A stretch of 64,000 nucleotides of DNA from an uncultured Roseovarius sp. GTDB taxonomy: Bacteria > Pseudomonadota > Alphaproteobacteria > Rhodobacterales > Rhodobacteraceae. The stretch lies in contig OX638333.1 of assembly GCA_951812895.1 (NCBI GenBank), positions 548,366 to 612,365 on the forward strand, written 5' to 3'. Below are positions 26,681-35,612 of this stretch, one piece after another. Below the pieces are notes generated by a model that worked only from the letters and a program-made list of their open reading frames with translations, had not been told where the DNA came from and ran no database searches. Position numbers and translations under genes: made by a program. How positions within the stretch are numbered: the stretch's first letter is position 1; each line of letters starts with the position of its first letter.

Positions 26681-26824
26681 ATGTATCGCAATTCCATAAC
26701 CGCGTTTATGTGCATCGCAGCCTTCATCACAGGAACACAGTTTCAGGATCAGGCGCATGCAAATGCGTGTATTGAGGCAGGCGGAGTTCTGAGTGATCAA
26801 ATCTGCAGAGGTGCCACAGGATGA
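26681..26824 (+). CDS. Small putative exported peptide, 47 residues
   Basis: An ORF of 48 codons fits exactly between bluB (one base gap after its stop) and rimM (ATGA overlap at 26821-26824). The peptide starts [20 protein letters not shown], a short positive start followed by a hydrophobic run like a signal peptide, with an AHAN-A cleavage-like site near residue 30. The remaining piece ([16 protein letters not shown]) holds two cysteines that could form a disulfide. I do not recognise it. The exact fit between two genes argues that it is real, or at least a coupling ORF for rimM. Confidence 0.55.
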   Translation: MYRNSITAFMCIAAFITGTQFQDQAHANACIEAGGVLSDQICRGATG

Positions 26825-27324
26825 GCGACAAAATCTGCATAGCCGCAATCGCTGGATCCTTCGGAGTTCGCGGAGAGGTGCGCCTTAAAAGCTTCACAGC
26901 CTCGCCCGAGGATGTGGCGACCTATGGCCCGCTTTCGACCAAAGACGGCAAACGATCCTTTGACGTTAAGATTACCGGCCAGATCAAAAATGGCCTGTCA
27001 GCTCGTTTGACCGGGATCTCCAATAAAGAGCAGGCCGACGCCCTGCGCGGCGTGCAACTGTTTGTGGATCGCGACCGACTGCCATCATTGCCGGATGATG
27101 AGTTCTACCACGCCGACCTGATCGGGCTTGAGGTGTTTGACACCGGTGGCACATCTCTGGGCCGGGTTAAGGCCGTGCTCAATCACGGTGCAACCGACTT
27201 GCTGGAAATCCACGGGCCGGGCCTGAAATCAACTGTGCTCCTGCCATTCACCCAGGCCGCTGTTCCGACCATTGATCTGTCATCCGGCCGCGTGATCGCC
27301 GACCCGCCCGACGGGTTGTTCTGA
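26821..27324 (+). CDS. rimM: Ribosome maturation factor RimM
   Basis: A 167-residue 16S rRNA processing factor that binds S19 and helps mature the 30S head. The N-terminal barrel shows [20 protein letters not shown]; the C-terminal PRC-barrel half carries [16 protein letters not shown] and [19 protein letters not shown] with the closing DPPDGLF motif. Its start overlaps the stop of the 47-residue ORF, and it lies 93 bases before trmD. Arrangement and length are standard. Confidence 0.95.
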   Translation: MSDKICIAAIAGSFGVRGEVRLKSFTASPEDVATYGPLSTKDGKRSFDVKITGQIKNGLSARLTGISNKEQADALRGVQLFVDRDRLPSLPDDEFYHADLIGLEVFDTGGTSLGRVKAVLNHGATDLLEIHGPGLKSTVLLPFTQAAVPTIDLSSGRVIADPPDGLF

Positions 27325-27417
27325 AAGCAGATCAATGCCCGCCAGATCCGATAACGCTTGACCACAGCTGTGCCTGATGGCCAATAGACCCAGTCCACTG
27401 ATCAAAATAGCGCCCGC

Positions 27418-28221
27418 ATGTCCCAGCCTCCGAACAAATCCCATGGCCGCAAGTCCATCAGCGTCACGCTAAAGCCGCAGGACCTGATGGATCCGAACCC
27501 CCGTTTGGCAGGCGTGTGGATGGCGCAGGTTATCACTCTTTTGCCCCAGGCCTTTCCCGGCATTCTGGGGGAAAGCCTGACCGGCAAGGCGCTCAAGGAC
27601 GGGCTTTGGCAAATAAACCCGATTGACCTGCGCCCATTTGGCGAGGGGCGCCACCGCAATGTCGATGACACACCTGCCGGTGGCGGTGCTGGCATGGTGC
27701 TGCGCGCCGATGTGATGGGCCGCGCGATAGATCACGCCCGCGCCGCTGCCCCACCCGGCGCACCCCTGATCTATCTCAGTCCACGGGGCAAACCCTTGGA
27801 TCAGGCAATGGCCAAAAGATTGTCACAATGCCCCGGCGTCACGCTGATCTGTGGCCGGTTCGAAGGTCTTGATGAACGGGTGATCAAACACTACGGAATT
27901 GAAGAAGTCTCGCTCGGGGATTTCGTGATGACCGGCGGCGAAATTGCGGCTCAGGCGCTGATCGACGCCACTGTGCGACTCTTGCCCGATGTGCTTGGCA
28001 ATGCGGCATCAACCGAAGAGGAAAGCTTTTCCGAAGGTCTGCTCGAACACCCGCAATACACCCGCCCCGCCGAATGGCGCGGTCTGTCAATTCCCGATGT
28101 ATTGATGTCCGGTCACCATGGCGAAATCGCGAAATGGCGCCGCAAAATGAGCGAAGACATCACAAGGGAACGGCGACCGGACCTTTGGAATGCTTCAAGC
28201 GACAAACCTCAGAAGCCGTAA
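27418..28221 (+). CDS. trmD: tRNA (guanine-N1)-methyltransferase TrmD
   Basis: This 267-residue SPOUT-class enzyme methylates G37 next to the anticodon and so prevents +1 frameshifting. The trefoil knot motifs are present: LIYLSPRGKPLDQ, CGRFEGLDERVIKHYGIEEVSLGDFVMTGGE-type sequence, and LEHPQYTRPAEWRG. An N-terminal extension of about 35 residues (SHGRKSISVTLKPQDL) before the WMAQVITLLPQAFPG start of the usual domain is common in Rhodobacterales. Its last 13 bases overlap the convergent hypothetical gene on the other strand. Confidence 0.96.
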   Translation: MSQPPNKSHGRKSISVTLKPQDLMDPNPRLAGVWMAQVITLLPQAFPGILGESLTGKALKDGLWQINPIDLRPFGEGRHRNVDDTPAGGGAGMVLRADVMGRAIDHARAAAPPGAPLIYLSPRGKPLDQAMAKRLSQCPGVTLICGRFEGLDERVIKHYGIEEVSLGDFVMTGGEIAAQALIDATVRLLPDVLGNAASTEEESFSEGLLEHPQYTRPAEWRGLSIPDVLMSGHHGEIAKWRRKMSEDITRERRPDLWNASSDKPQKP

Positions 28222-28685
28222 GCCCGCGTAAACCGCTCTCCGTTGAACGTATGCGTACAGCACCCGCAAGTGGGCTTTAGATCATCCACAGTTAGATAAG
28301 GGTCCACCAACGCCAGACGGTTGTCGTCATCCACGTAGAGCCCGCTGAAATAGCTGTTATCGTGACCACAAAAATAGGCTGCCCGTTCATCTTCCCGCAG
28401 AGCGACCATGTGGAAAATCGGGTCTTCCCGGTCAAGGCGTGACACCGCCTCGCTGTGCACCTTGTCCCAATCCTGCCCCACCTTTGACAGCAAGAAACGA
28501 AAGAGCGGCGTATAATCCAGCCCTCGCTGCTTTTTGCCATGCATACTGCCACGACTGCCTGCGCTCTTTTTTGCCGCTTTGGTGTTACGTTCGTCGCGGG
28601 CATCAGCACCATGCCGGTGCCACACACCCCGGGCCGTGGTGTTGACCTTGCGATAAAGAGCTTTCGGCGTTAGAGCATTGCGCAT
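28209..28685 (-). CDS. Hypothetical protein, 158 residues
   Basis: A soluble protein I do not recognise, convergent with trmD and overlapping its end by 13 bases. The start at 28685 follows an AGGAG site five bases away; a GTG two codons upstream is less likely. The first 55 residues are basic (KALYRKVNTTARGVWHRHG). The rest is mixed alpha/beta with histidine and cysteine pairs (FCGHDNSYFSG and CGCCTHTFNG) that could bind a metal. No catalytic motif could be named. Confidence 0.65.
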   Translation of the reverse strand: MRNALTPKALYRKVNTTARGVWHRHGADARDERNTKAAKKSAGSRGSMHGKKQRGLDYTPLFRFLLSKVGQDWDKVHSEAVSRLDREDPIFHMVALREDERAAYFCGHDNSYFSGLYVDDDNRLALVDPYLTVDDLKPTCGCCTHTFNGERFTRAYGF

Positions 28686-29017
28686 TTGCACTCCTGTTGA
28701 TCTGGGTATTGGCGCAAACCCTACACCAGAAACACGATCGTCAAACCTCTATCTTGCCCCTTGCCAAGCTGCATCAATTCTCCTAGACACCGCGCAACCC
28801 GGTCGGCTTGCCGACTCGGGCGCTTGTGTTTTTGTGTCATGCGGTGTTCCCGGGTTTTCTTCTGCCTTCCGGATGTACGACCGAACCACAGGCGACACGA
28901 CAGAAATGACGACCTGTTCTCTGGCGGGCGCAATTGCGGACCCGGACGAAGACCAAGAGCTCTGAGGGCGCGAGACATCTTTGCGGACCAAACCGCAAGC
29001 ATATAGGAGTAACCGCG
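28686..29017 (+). promoter_or_regulatory. rplS upstream region with hairpin next to the ribosome-binding site
   Basis: About 330 bases without a supported gene; short frames read across it have no conserved features. A perfect hairpin TTGCGG-ACCAAA-CCGCAA lies at 28981-28998, five bases before the TAGGAGT ribosome-binding site of rplS (29004-29010), and another TTGCGG occurs about 50 bases earlier. The two TTGCGG copies could compete for the single CCGCAA, a layout that could work as an autogenous r-protein leader. Function is inference. Confidence 0.35.
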
Positions 29018-29401
29018 ATGGATATTATCGCGCAGATCGAGGCGGAACAAGTCGCCTCTCTCGGGAAGGAAATTCCCGATTTCAAAGCCGGCGACACTGT
29101 TCGCGTAGGCTTTAAAGTGACCGAAGGCACCCGGTCGCGTATTCAGAACTTCGAAGGCGTCTGCATTAGCCGTAAGAACGGAGCAGGTATTGCCGGTTCC
29201 TTCACTGTCCGCAAAATTTCGTTTGGCGAAGGTGTGGAACGTGTTTTCCCGCTGCACTCGACCAATATTGACAGCATCACCGTTGTGCGCCGTGGCCGTG
29301 TCCGCCGCGCCAAACTGTACTATCTGCGCGCCCGCCGCGGCAAATCGGCCCGGATCGCAGAAGACACCCATTACAAGCCCAAATCTGGCGCTTCGGCATA
29401 A
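29018..29401 (+). CDS. rplS: 50S ribosomal protein L19
   Basis: A 127-residue L19, located at the 30S-50S interface. Typical sequence runs from [11 protein letters not shown] through [33 protein letters not shown] and [17 protein letters not shown] to [15 protein letters not shown]. The ATG at 29018 has a TAGGAGT site; the open frame to 28934 is ignored because it adds non-family sequence through the leader hairpin. It ends the conserved rpsP-rimM-trmD-rplS order and is followed 11 bases later by rpmE. Confidence 0.97.
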   Translation: MDIIAQIEAEQVASLGKEIPDFKAGDTVRVGFKVTEGTRSRIQNFEGVCISRKNGAGIAGSFTVRKISFGEGVERVFPLHSTNIDSITVVRRGRVRRAKLYYLRARRGKSARIAEDTHYKPKSGASA

Positions 29402-29412
29402 GGACCGGTTTG

Positions 29413-29634
29413 ATGAAAAAAGACATCCACCCCGACTATCACTTCATCGACGTCAAAATGACCGATGGAACCATTGTTCAGATGCGCTCGACCTACGGCA
29501 AAGAAGGCGACACGCTGGCACTTGATATCGACCCGTCGGCCCACCCGGCCTGGACCGGTGGCGGCACACGCCTGATGGACGCAGGCGGCCGCGTCTCCAA
29601 GTTCAAGAACAAATACGCCGGCCTGGGCTTCTGA
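29413..29634 (+). CDS. rpmE: 50S ribosomal protein L31 (zinc-free form)
   Basis: A 73-residue L31 with [19 protein letters not shown] and [12 protein letters not shown]. The zinc-binding cysteines of C+ L31 are missing, as is usual in alphaproteobacteria, so it needs no zinc. The ATG at 29413 is preferred to the TTG one codon earlier. It is co-transcribed with rplS and closed by a strong terminator 34 bases downstream. Confidence 0.96.
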   Translation: MKKDIHPDYHFIDVKMTDGTIVQMRSTYGKEGDTLALDIDPSAHPAWTGGGTRLMDAGGRVSKFKNKYAGLGF

Positions 29635-29667
29635 GCTTCCGAATAGGACCGCAGTTGAGAATAACCA

Positions 29668-29699
29668 AACCCCGCCGGAATGGCGGGGTTTTTTGTTTG
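29668..29699 (+). terminator. Rho-independent terminator after rpmE
   Basis: A 9-bp perfect stem AACCCCGCC/GGCGGGGTT (29668-29690) with a GGAAT loop is followed by TTTTGTTTG. It ends the rplS-rpmE transcript just before the insertion sequence. Confidence 0.93.
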
Positions 29700-29839
29700 T
29701 TCAGGCGTACTTAGACATTGCCATGAAAATCTGCCTTGGCTCGGCAAATGGCCTTGAGCATGTGTAATTGGGCTGACCCTGATCTGAGGTTGAGCTCCCG
29801 GTAGGATCACAGGATAGCTGTGAACAAGGGAGACTGATG

Positions 29840-30874
29840 ATGGAATATTTTGCCGGACTGGATGTGTCGCTGCGGTCGTGCGCGCTTTGCATCGTTGATA
29901 GCAAGGGCAAGGTGATGCTTGAGCGCGATCTGCTGTGCGAGGTTGGCGACATTGCGGAGTGCTTGACGGATTTTGCTTATCCGATTGAGCGAGTTGGCTT
30001 CGAGGCGGGCACGATGAGCCAGCACCTTTTCTTTGGCTTGACCAATGAGGGCTTCGACGTCGTGTGCATGGAAGCGCGTCAGGTGAATGCGGCGCTGTCT
30101 GCGATGCGCAACAAGACCGACAAGAATGACGCCCGAGGAATTGCGCAGATCCTGCGCACCGGATGGTTCAGCCCTGTGCACATGAAGAGCCGGAAGGCCC
30201 ATGGCTATCGTGCATTGCTCAGCACCCGTAAAGCCCTACTTAACAAAACGATTGATCTGGCCAATGAAGTTCGCGGGTTGCTGAAAATCTTCGGCATCCG
30301 CCTGCCCAAGACCGTGAAGCATGGCAGCTTTGACGGTGTTGTCCGCCCGATGATCGAGATGGATGATGTTCTGGCACATGCTATGCTTCCGCTGCTAGAT
30401 GCACGCCTTGTTCTGTATCAGCACTTCCTGGAACTGGACCGGCGCGTCAAACGCGCTGCAAGTCACGATGAGGTCTGCATGCGGATGATGACTGTGCCGG
30501 GTGTCGGGCCGATCGCAGCGCTGACCTTCAAGGCGGCTGTCGATGATCCTGACCGCTTCAAGCGATCCCGCACGGTGGCCGCACATTTTGGGCTGACACC
30601 GCGCCGTTTCCAGTCGGGTGAACATGACAATCCCGGCCGAATATCAAAGGCGGGTGACAGAGACGTTCGCGCAACTTTATACGCGGCGGCAAATGCACTG
30701 CTCATGCGCACGATGGCCGGGTCACAGATCAAAACCTGGGGGACGCGCCTGATGCGGACCAAAGGCAGACGTCGCGCTGTCGTCGCCGTCGCACGTAAAC
30801 TGGCTGTTTTGCTACACCGCATGTGGGCAGATGGCACTGAATTCCGTCCGGAAATGGTGGAGGGTACGGCATGA
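29840..30874 (+). CDS. IS110-family transposase (DEDD recombinase)
   Basis: A 344-residue transposase that appears intact. The N-terminal RuvC-like domain carries the DEDD residues D8 (FAGLDVS), E55 (GFEAG) and D94/D97 (KTDKNDARG). The C-terminal Transposase_20 domain has MMTVPGVGPIAALTF and the conserved serine S269 in NPGRISKAGDRD, the proposed nucleophile. Recombinases of this family are guided by a structured bridge RNA encoded in a non-coding end of the element. I start at the ATG at 29840 (MEYF), one codon after another ATG; a GGGAG site precedes both. Confidence 0.93.
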   Translation: MEYFAGLDVSLRSCALCIVDSKGKVMLERDLLCEVGDIAECLTDFAYPIERVGFEAGTMSQHLFFGLTNEGFDVVCMEARQVNAALSAMRNKTDKNDARGIAQILRTGWFSPVHMKSRKAHGYRALLSTRKALLNKTIDLANEVRGLLKIFGIRLPKTVKHGSFDGVVRPMIEMDDVLAHAMLPLLDARLVLYQHFLELDRRVKRAASHDEVCMRMMTVPGVGPIAALTFKAAVDDPDRFKRSRTVAAHFGLTPRRFQSGEHDNPGRISKAGDRDVRATLYAAANALLMRTMAGSQIKTWGTRLMRTKGRRRAVVAVARKLAVLLHRMWADGTEFRPEMVEGTA

Positions 30875-31113
30875 TCTGAACCACCCACCACCAAACCGAG
30901 CGGGGTCGTCCCTCACCGGACGAGGTTCGTGGATGAAGCCGAAAATGACTGCTGCGCCACGTGAAGCGCGTCTCTTAGCGGGGCTCTCCACAACCGATCC
31001 GACATATGCGTGCAGCGGTGCCACCTGAGCATCAATCAGACTGCGAAGAGAAGCGTGACCCGGATGAGCGACAAAACCCAAAACTAAAAAGGAAAATGAG
31101 CTTGACCCAAACA
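30875..31113 (+). ncRNA. Candidate bridge RNA region of the IS110-family element
   Basis: The 3' non-coding end of the element is long for an insertion sequence and contains several foldable pieces: CGTCC-N6-GGACG at 30907-30922, GCGC-N8-GCGC at 30954-30969 and further pairings downstream. In the IS1111 branch the bridge RNA is expected on this side of the transposase gene. The RNA ends and guide loops were not resolved by eye. Confidence 0.4.
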
Positions 31114-31232
31114 CCCAATTAGAGAAGCAGACATTGCACCCTTTGTCACCAAGCCGCGCAGGCGCGTGGCTCGAATGACATTTCAGCCCAATGAAGCAGG
31201 CTTTGGTGCCAGCAATTCAAACGAAACAACCG

Positions 31233-32489
31233 TCAGCTGTACCGTGCAGCCGTCAGCCCATCAAAGGAAATCTCCGGGGCGCTCCCCAGAACCACATCCG
31301 CAACCGCTCGGCTTGATCCGCACGCCATGGTCCAGCCCAACGTGCCATGGCCGGTATTGAGAAACAGGTTGTCGTACGGCGTCTCTCCCAGAACCGGCGT
31401 TCCATCCGGCGTCATCGGGCGCAAGCCGGTCCAGCCTTCGGCCTGGCTCAGGTCGCCGCCTTTAGGGAACAGATCGTTGATCACATATTTGACCGTATCC
31501 GTCGCATGCGGACCCAGACGATTGCTGTAGCCCGCAATTTCCGCTGTTCCGGCCACACGAATTCGTGATCCCAGTCGGGTGATGGCCACCTTGTGCGTCT
31601 CATCCATCAGGGTCGATTGCGGCGCCATCATATCCTCTGTCACCGGCAAGGTTACAGAATAGCCTTTGACCGGATAGACCGGCAGTTTGATCCCAATAGG
31701 TTTGAGCAGACGTGGTGCATAGCTGCCCAAAGCACAGACATATTTGTCACCGGTGATGCGCCCGGCCACTTCTGTGTCGACCCCCGCAATCCGGCCGTTT
31801 TCCACTGCAATACCGCGGATCGACTGGCCATACATGAACTGAACGCCCAGCTCGGCCGCTTTCTCAGCCAGCGCGATGGTGAACAACCGGCAGTCACCGG
31901 TCTTGTCCGCGGTAAGGCGCAGACCGCCCACAAATTTTTCCTTCACATGGGCCAGTGCAGGCTCAACAGCGATACAGCCGTCCTGGTCCAGCACTTCATA
32001 GGGGCTGTCAAACTCGGCCAGAATCTCCTGATCCGCGCGCGATCCTTTCAGTTGCTTCTGCGTCCGGAACAATTGCAACGTGCCCTGCGCCCTCGCATCA
32101 AATTCAATGCCCGTCTCTTCAATCAGATCTGGCATCACATCACGGCTATAATTCGACACCCGAACCATGCGCGATTTGTTGACCTTGTAACTGTCAGCAT
32201 TGCAGTTGCGGATCATCTGCACCGACCATTTCCACATGGTCGGGCTGATCAGCGGCCAGATGAACAGCGGGCGGCGTTTCATGAACAACCACTTGATGGC
32301 TTTCACCGGCACACCCGGCGCCGCCCAGGGTGAGGTCATGCCATAGGAAAGCTCTCCGGCATTGGCATAGCTGGTCTCAAGTCCCGCACCAGCCTGCCGG
32401 TCCAGAACGATAACCTCTGCGCCTTGCTTGGCCAGATACCAGGCGGTTGTCACTCCGATGACACCCGCGCCCATCACCACAACTTTCAT
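31233..32489 (-). CDS. dadA: D-amino acid dehydrogenase
   Basis: A 418-residue FAD enzyme of the DadA type that oxidises D-amino acids to 2-oxo acids, passing electrons to the respiratory chain. The N-terminal VVVMGAGVIGVTTAWYLAKQG is the FAD dinucleotide fold, SYANAGELSYGMTSPWAAPG is a DadA hallmark, and GHGTLGWTMACGSSRAVAD closes the FAD site. The start at 32489 follows AGGGGTTTCGC; a longer frame to 32513 is less likely. It is monocistronic. No alanine racemase (dadX) lies beside it. Confidence 0.92.
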   Translation of the reverse strand: MKVVVMGAGVIGVTTAWYLAKQGAEVIVLDRQAGAGLETSYANAGELSYGMTSPWAAPGVPVKAIKWLFMKRRPLFIWPLISPTMWKWSVQMIRNCNADSYKVNKSRMVRVSNYSRDVMPDLIEETGIEFDARAQGTLQLFRTQKQLKGSRADQEILAEFDSPYEVLDQDGCIAVEPALAHVKEKFVGGLRLTADKTGDCRLFTIALAEKAAELGVQFMYGQSIRGIAVENGRIAGVDTEVAGRITGDKYVCALGSYAPRLLKPIGIKLPVYPVKGYSVTLPVTEDMMAPQSTLMDETHKVAITRLGSRIRVAGTAEIAGYSNRLGPHATDTVKYVINDLFPKGGDLSQAEGWTGLRPMTPDGTPVLGETPYDNLFLNTGHGTLGWTMACGSSRAVADVVLGSAPEISFDGLTAARYS

Positions 32490-32735
32490 GCGAAACCCCT
32501 TGTTGTCCGCCACCTATCGATTCTGCTGCAATCCCGTCAGAACCTGAGCTGCCCTATCGACCCGGCATTCCCCCGGCAAGCGACACGGCGACGCAGGACA
32601 ATGCAACCAAACTCGCTCGACAAAATCGTCACAGCGTAACAGGACAATACCACATCCCGCCCTTCCCAATTGCAATCGCAAAAGATAGTGTGGCGCAACA
32701 ATCACGATCAAGCGTGAGTAACAAGGGTACAGGAC

Positions 32736-33545
32736 ATGGCGCATATTATCGTCGTCGGGAATGAAAAAGGCGGCGCGGGCAAATCAACCGTTTCGATGCA
32801 TGTGGCAACGGCTCTCGCCCGTATGGGCCACAGGATCAGTGCGCTTGACCTCGATCTGCGTCAGAAAACCTTTGGGCGCTACGCCGCCAACCGTGCCAAG
32901 TTCATGGAAAAGTCGGGCCTTGACCTGCCCGGGCCGCGTTATCGCGATCTGCCTGAAATTGAACAGTCCCGTCTCAAACCAGGCGAAAACATCTATGATC
33001 GCCGTCTTTCGGCAGCGGTGGCAGAACTGGAGCCGGACAGCGACTTTATCATCATCGACTGTCCCGGCTCACATACCCGTCTGTCTCAGGTCGCCCATAG
33101 CCTTGCCGACACATTGGTCACGCCACTCAACGACAGCTTTGTCGACTTCGATCTGCTGGCGCATATTGATACCGACGGTCAAAAAATTCTCGGCCCCTCG
33201 GTTTATTCCGAAATGGTCTGGAACGCCCGTCAGCTGCGCGCCCAAGCCGGGCTTCAGCCGATCGACTGGATTGTTGTGCGCAACCGTCTGGGCGCACAAA
33301 ATATGGTCAACAAACAAAAAATGGGTGATGCGCTGGACAATCTGGCCAAACGTATCGGCTTTCGCACTGCACCGGGTTTTAACGAACGGGTGATCTTTCG
33401 CGAACTATTCCCCCGGGGCCTGACCCTGCTGGACCTCAAGGATATCGGCGTCAAAGGGCTGAACATCTCAAACGTCGCCGCCCGTCAGGAACTGCGCGAC
33501 CTGATAAAGGCTCTGAACCTGCCCGGGGTTGAGGTGGATTTCTGA
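32736..33545 (+). CDS. mipZ: MipZ-type division-plane ATPase (ParA/MinD superfamily)
   Basis: A 269-residue deviant-Walker ATPase. The P-loop is KGGAGKST (K11-T18), followed by SALDLDLRQKTFGRYAANR and IIIDCPGSHTRLS (Walker B). The length and the FNERVIFRELFPRGLTLLDL segment match MipZ rather than plasmid ParA. In Caulobacter, MipZ binds ParB near the origin and forms a polar gradient that blocks FtsZ, so division occurs at mid-cell. The chromosomal single-gene setting, without parB beside it, fits this. Confidence 0.9.
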   Translation: MAHIIVVGNEKGGAGKSTVSMHVATALARMGHRISALDLDLRQKTFGRYAANRAKFMEKSGLDLPGPRYRDLPEIEQSRLKPGENIYDRRLSAAVAELEPDSDFIIIDCPGSHTRLSQVAHSLADTLVTPLNDSFVDFDLLAHIDTDGQKILGPSVYSEMVWNARQLRAQAGLQPIDWIVVRNRLGAQNMVNKQKMGDALDNLAKRIGFRTAPGFNERVIFRELFPRGLTLLDLKDIGVKGLNISNVAARQELRDLIKALNLPGVEVDF

Positions 33546-33562
33546 TCTTTCACCTCAGCACA

Positions 33563-34462
33563 TCATGCATCGCGCTTTTGCAGCAATGACATCACCAGAC
33601 CCGAAGCCGTGATTGCCGCAATGCCAATCCATCCTTGAATTCCAACGCCCTGGCCCCAAAGCATCAGTGCCCAAAGCCCGGCAAATACAAGGAATGAGTA
33701 TTCGAACACCGCCACATATGCCGGTGTCCCAATGCGGTAGGCCTGCGCCAATAAAGGCATTCCAATGACCGCCGCCACGGATTGGACGATCGCAATCCAG
33801 AGAAAGAACTCCGTCAGCGGCATCCAGCCCCAGGTCAGGAAACCGGGCGCATCCGTGACAGGCCAAGCCGTCATCCAGTACAGCGGGACAGCCGCCATTA
33901 ACCCCAAAGCCGCAAACACACCGATGGCAAGAACCATCGGTGACTCATCCGCGCACCAGTATCGGGTCAGAAGCGCCCCAAGGCCATAACTAAGTCCGGC
34001 GACAAGCGGCAAAAGCGACAACACCGTCAGATTGCCCAGATCAAGCTGCAACAACAGCACGACACCAGCAAAGCCACCCAGAATGGCCACGACCTGCCAA
34101 ATGGTGATCCGGTATCTGAACAGCACCGCTGACAAAACCAGCACCCAGATCGGTGCACTGAACAGGCCTGCGCCCGCCTGGGCGACGGGCAAAACACCCA
34201 GTGCGGAAAAATAGATCATCAACCCGGCCGCCATCGCACTGCACCGTAACATCAGTTTCACGGGCCGCTTGGGTCTCAGGCTCTGTTTCATCACCATTGC
34301 CATGATGATCAAGGCCGGAATCGCAAAACAAGAGCGCATAACATGAAACTGCCACAGACCATGGCTGCGCGACATTTCAATCACAAGATTGTCCACCAGG
34401 CTGATGGTCGCCATTGTCCCCAGCACCATCATTGCAGCGTGGATGTTTCTGGGGGCCTGCAT
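33563..34462 (-). CDS. EamA-family (DMT) transporter
   Basis: A 299-residue ten-helix drug/metabolite transporter with two EamA repeats (for example AQAGAGLFSAPIWVLVLSAVL and IVQSVAAVIGMPLLAQAYRI). I start it at the ATG at 34462, five bases after the upstream EamA stop codon, because the open frame to 34588 would overlap that gene widely and adds a charged non-membrane extension. It is the second of two tandem, divergent-in-sequence EamA genes that are probably co-transcribed. It is convergent with mipZ, 17 bases from its end. The substrate is unknown. Confidence 0.88.
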   Translation of the reverse strand: MQAPRNIHAAMMVLGTMATISLVDNLVIEMSRSHGLWQFHVMRSCFAIPALIIMAMVMKQSLRPKRPVKLMLRCSAMAAGLMIYFSALGVLPVAQAGAGLFSAPIWVLVLSAVLFRYRITIWQVVAILGGFAGVVLLLQLDLGNLTVLSLLPLVAGLSYGLGALLTRYWCADESPMVLAIGVFAALGLMAAVPLYWMTAWPVTDAPGFLTWGWMPLTEFFLWIAIVQSVAAVIGMPLLAQAYRIGTPAYVAVFEYSFLVFAGLWALMLWGQGVGIQGWIGIAAITASGLVMSLLQKRDA

Positions 34463-34466
34463 CAGG

Positions 34467-35348
34467 TCAGATGCCTTCGCTGACACTGGCCGGCCTGCGA
34501 CGCAACAGCACCACCAGATTGGACACAACCAGCGCGCCGATGACAATCGCTCCGCCCATAAGCGCCCATTTACCCGGGTCTTCACCAATCACCATCCAAA
34601 CCAGCAATGGCGCCAGAACTGATTCCAGCAGGATTAATAGCGAAACTTCGGCAGAACTGATGTAACGCGGCCCAAGCGTCAGGAAACAGGTTCCGGCCGC
34701 AATGAAAACGCCATGACCAAGCAACAGATGCCACTGTGTTGCAACGGGTTCTACCGGTGCGGCGAATGGCAAAAGGATCAGCCCGGCCCCGATATAGGCG
34801 ATTGGTATTGCCGGAATCATCGAAATCCCCTTGACCTGCCGCACCGCCGTAAGAGCCGCAGCATATGCCGCAGAAATATAAAGGGCGATAAGATCGCCAC
34901 GCCAGTTTGCAATCCCGCTCTCGCCCGACCCATAGGCGATGATGCCAAGTCCGAACATCACCACAAGCATCGTCAACACCATACGCCGCCTGATGGGTTC
35001 GCCCAGAAAAACGCGTCCGAAAACGGCCGCAAAAATCGGCATCGATGCGAAAATGAAAACTACGTTTGCAACGCTGGTCAAGGTGACTGCCAGAACAAAC
35101 CCCGGCGCCGTCGAGCCGATCAAGAGGATGTAAATTACGCCGGGCCATCCGGTTTTGTGCAACGACCGAAAACCAGCAAATCCTGAGACCAGCAGCAGCG
35201 CAACCAGGATCAACACGCCAGAGCTCATTCCACGCCAAAACGCCGTGGTAAGCGGCTCGGCCTGAATCAGCCGTACAAACAAAGAATCCGGCACGATGAA
35301 CAGCACGCCAAGTGTCGTAAAAATCAAACCTTTAAGATGATCAGTCAT
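34467..35348 (-). CDS. EamA-family (DMT) transporter
   Basis: A 293-residue ten-helix transporter. Helices are clear, for example GLIFTTLGVLFIVPDSLFVRL at the N-terminus, with two EamA repeats. The start at 35348 (MTDHLKG) gives the normal family length; the frame is open to 35402 but the extra 18 residues are basic and precede the first helix. It leads a two-gene unit with another EamA gene. Paired DMT genes can form heteromers, although many act alone. Confidence 0.87.
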   Translation of the reverse strand: MTDHLKGLIFTTLGVLFIVPDSLFVRLIQAEPLTTAFWRGMSSGVLILVALLLVSGFAGFRSLHKTGWPGVIYILLIGSTAPGFVLAVTLTSVANVVFIFASMPIFAAVFGRVFLGEPIRRRMVLTMLVVMFGLGIIAYGSGESGIANWRGDLIALYISAAYAAALTAVRQVKGISMIPAIPIAYIGAGLILLPFAAPVEPVATQWHLLLGHGVFIAAGTCFLTLGPRYISSAEVSLLILLESVLAPLLVWMVIGEDPGKWALMGGAIVIGALVVSNLVVLLRRRPASVSEGI

Positions 35349-35612
35349 GTGCCAAGCTCTCAGGCGAAAACGCACAAAAGTAAAGCGAGAGTTTCGGGCC
35401 AAACTTCTCGCAAAGAAATTCTACCGCTGGTCTGACCCTTCCGACCGCTGAATTGCGGCGCCGGAATTGCGCAGGTATCATCCCTGCTATGTTCGACATT
35501 CGCTCCCTCTGCTACGGGTTTGTTAATCCTGTTTCTCGTTCGATGTTGGGCCGTACTTTGGCCCCAGTTCTGGGATCATCCGACGGATAATTGAGTGTTT
35601 GCAGCAAGATGA

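Larger units (their letters stand above)
29765..31121 (+). mobile_element. IS110-family insertion sequence (IS1111-like layout)
   Basis: The element holds one transposase gene with about 75 bases of 5' and about 245 bases of 3' non-coding sequence. Short inverted repeats TAATTGGG (29765-29772) and CCCAATTA (31114-31121) may be subterminal repeats, with TGACCC near both ends (29774-29779 and about 31103-31108). Sub-terminal repeats and the long 3' end suit the IS1111 branch. IS110 elements make no clear target duplication, so the exact ends are uncertain by tens of bases. It sits between the rpmE terminator and dadA without breaking a visible gene. Confidence 0.7.

Noticed and set aside
28678-28965. 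Short plus-strand frame of 95 codons upstream of rplS
   Set aside because: No ribosome-binding site or conserved feature, and it overlaps the start of the minus-strand hypothetical gene and the probable rplS leader.
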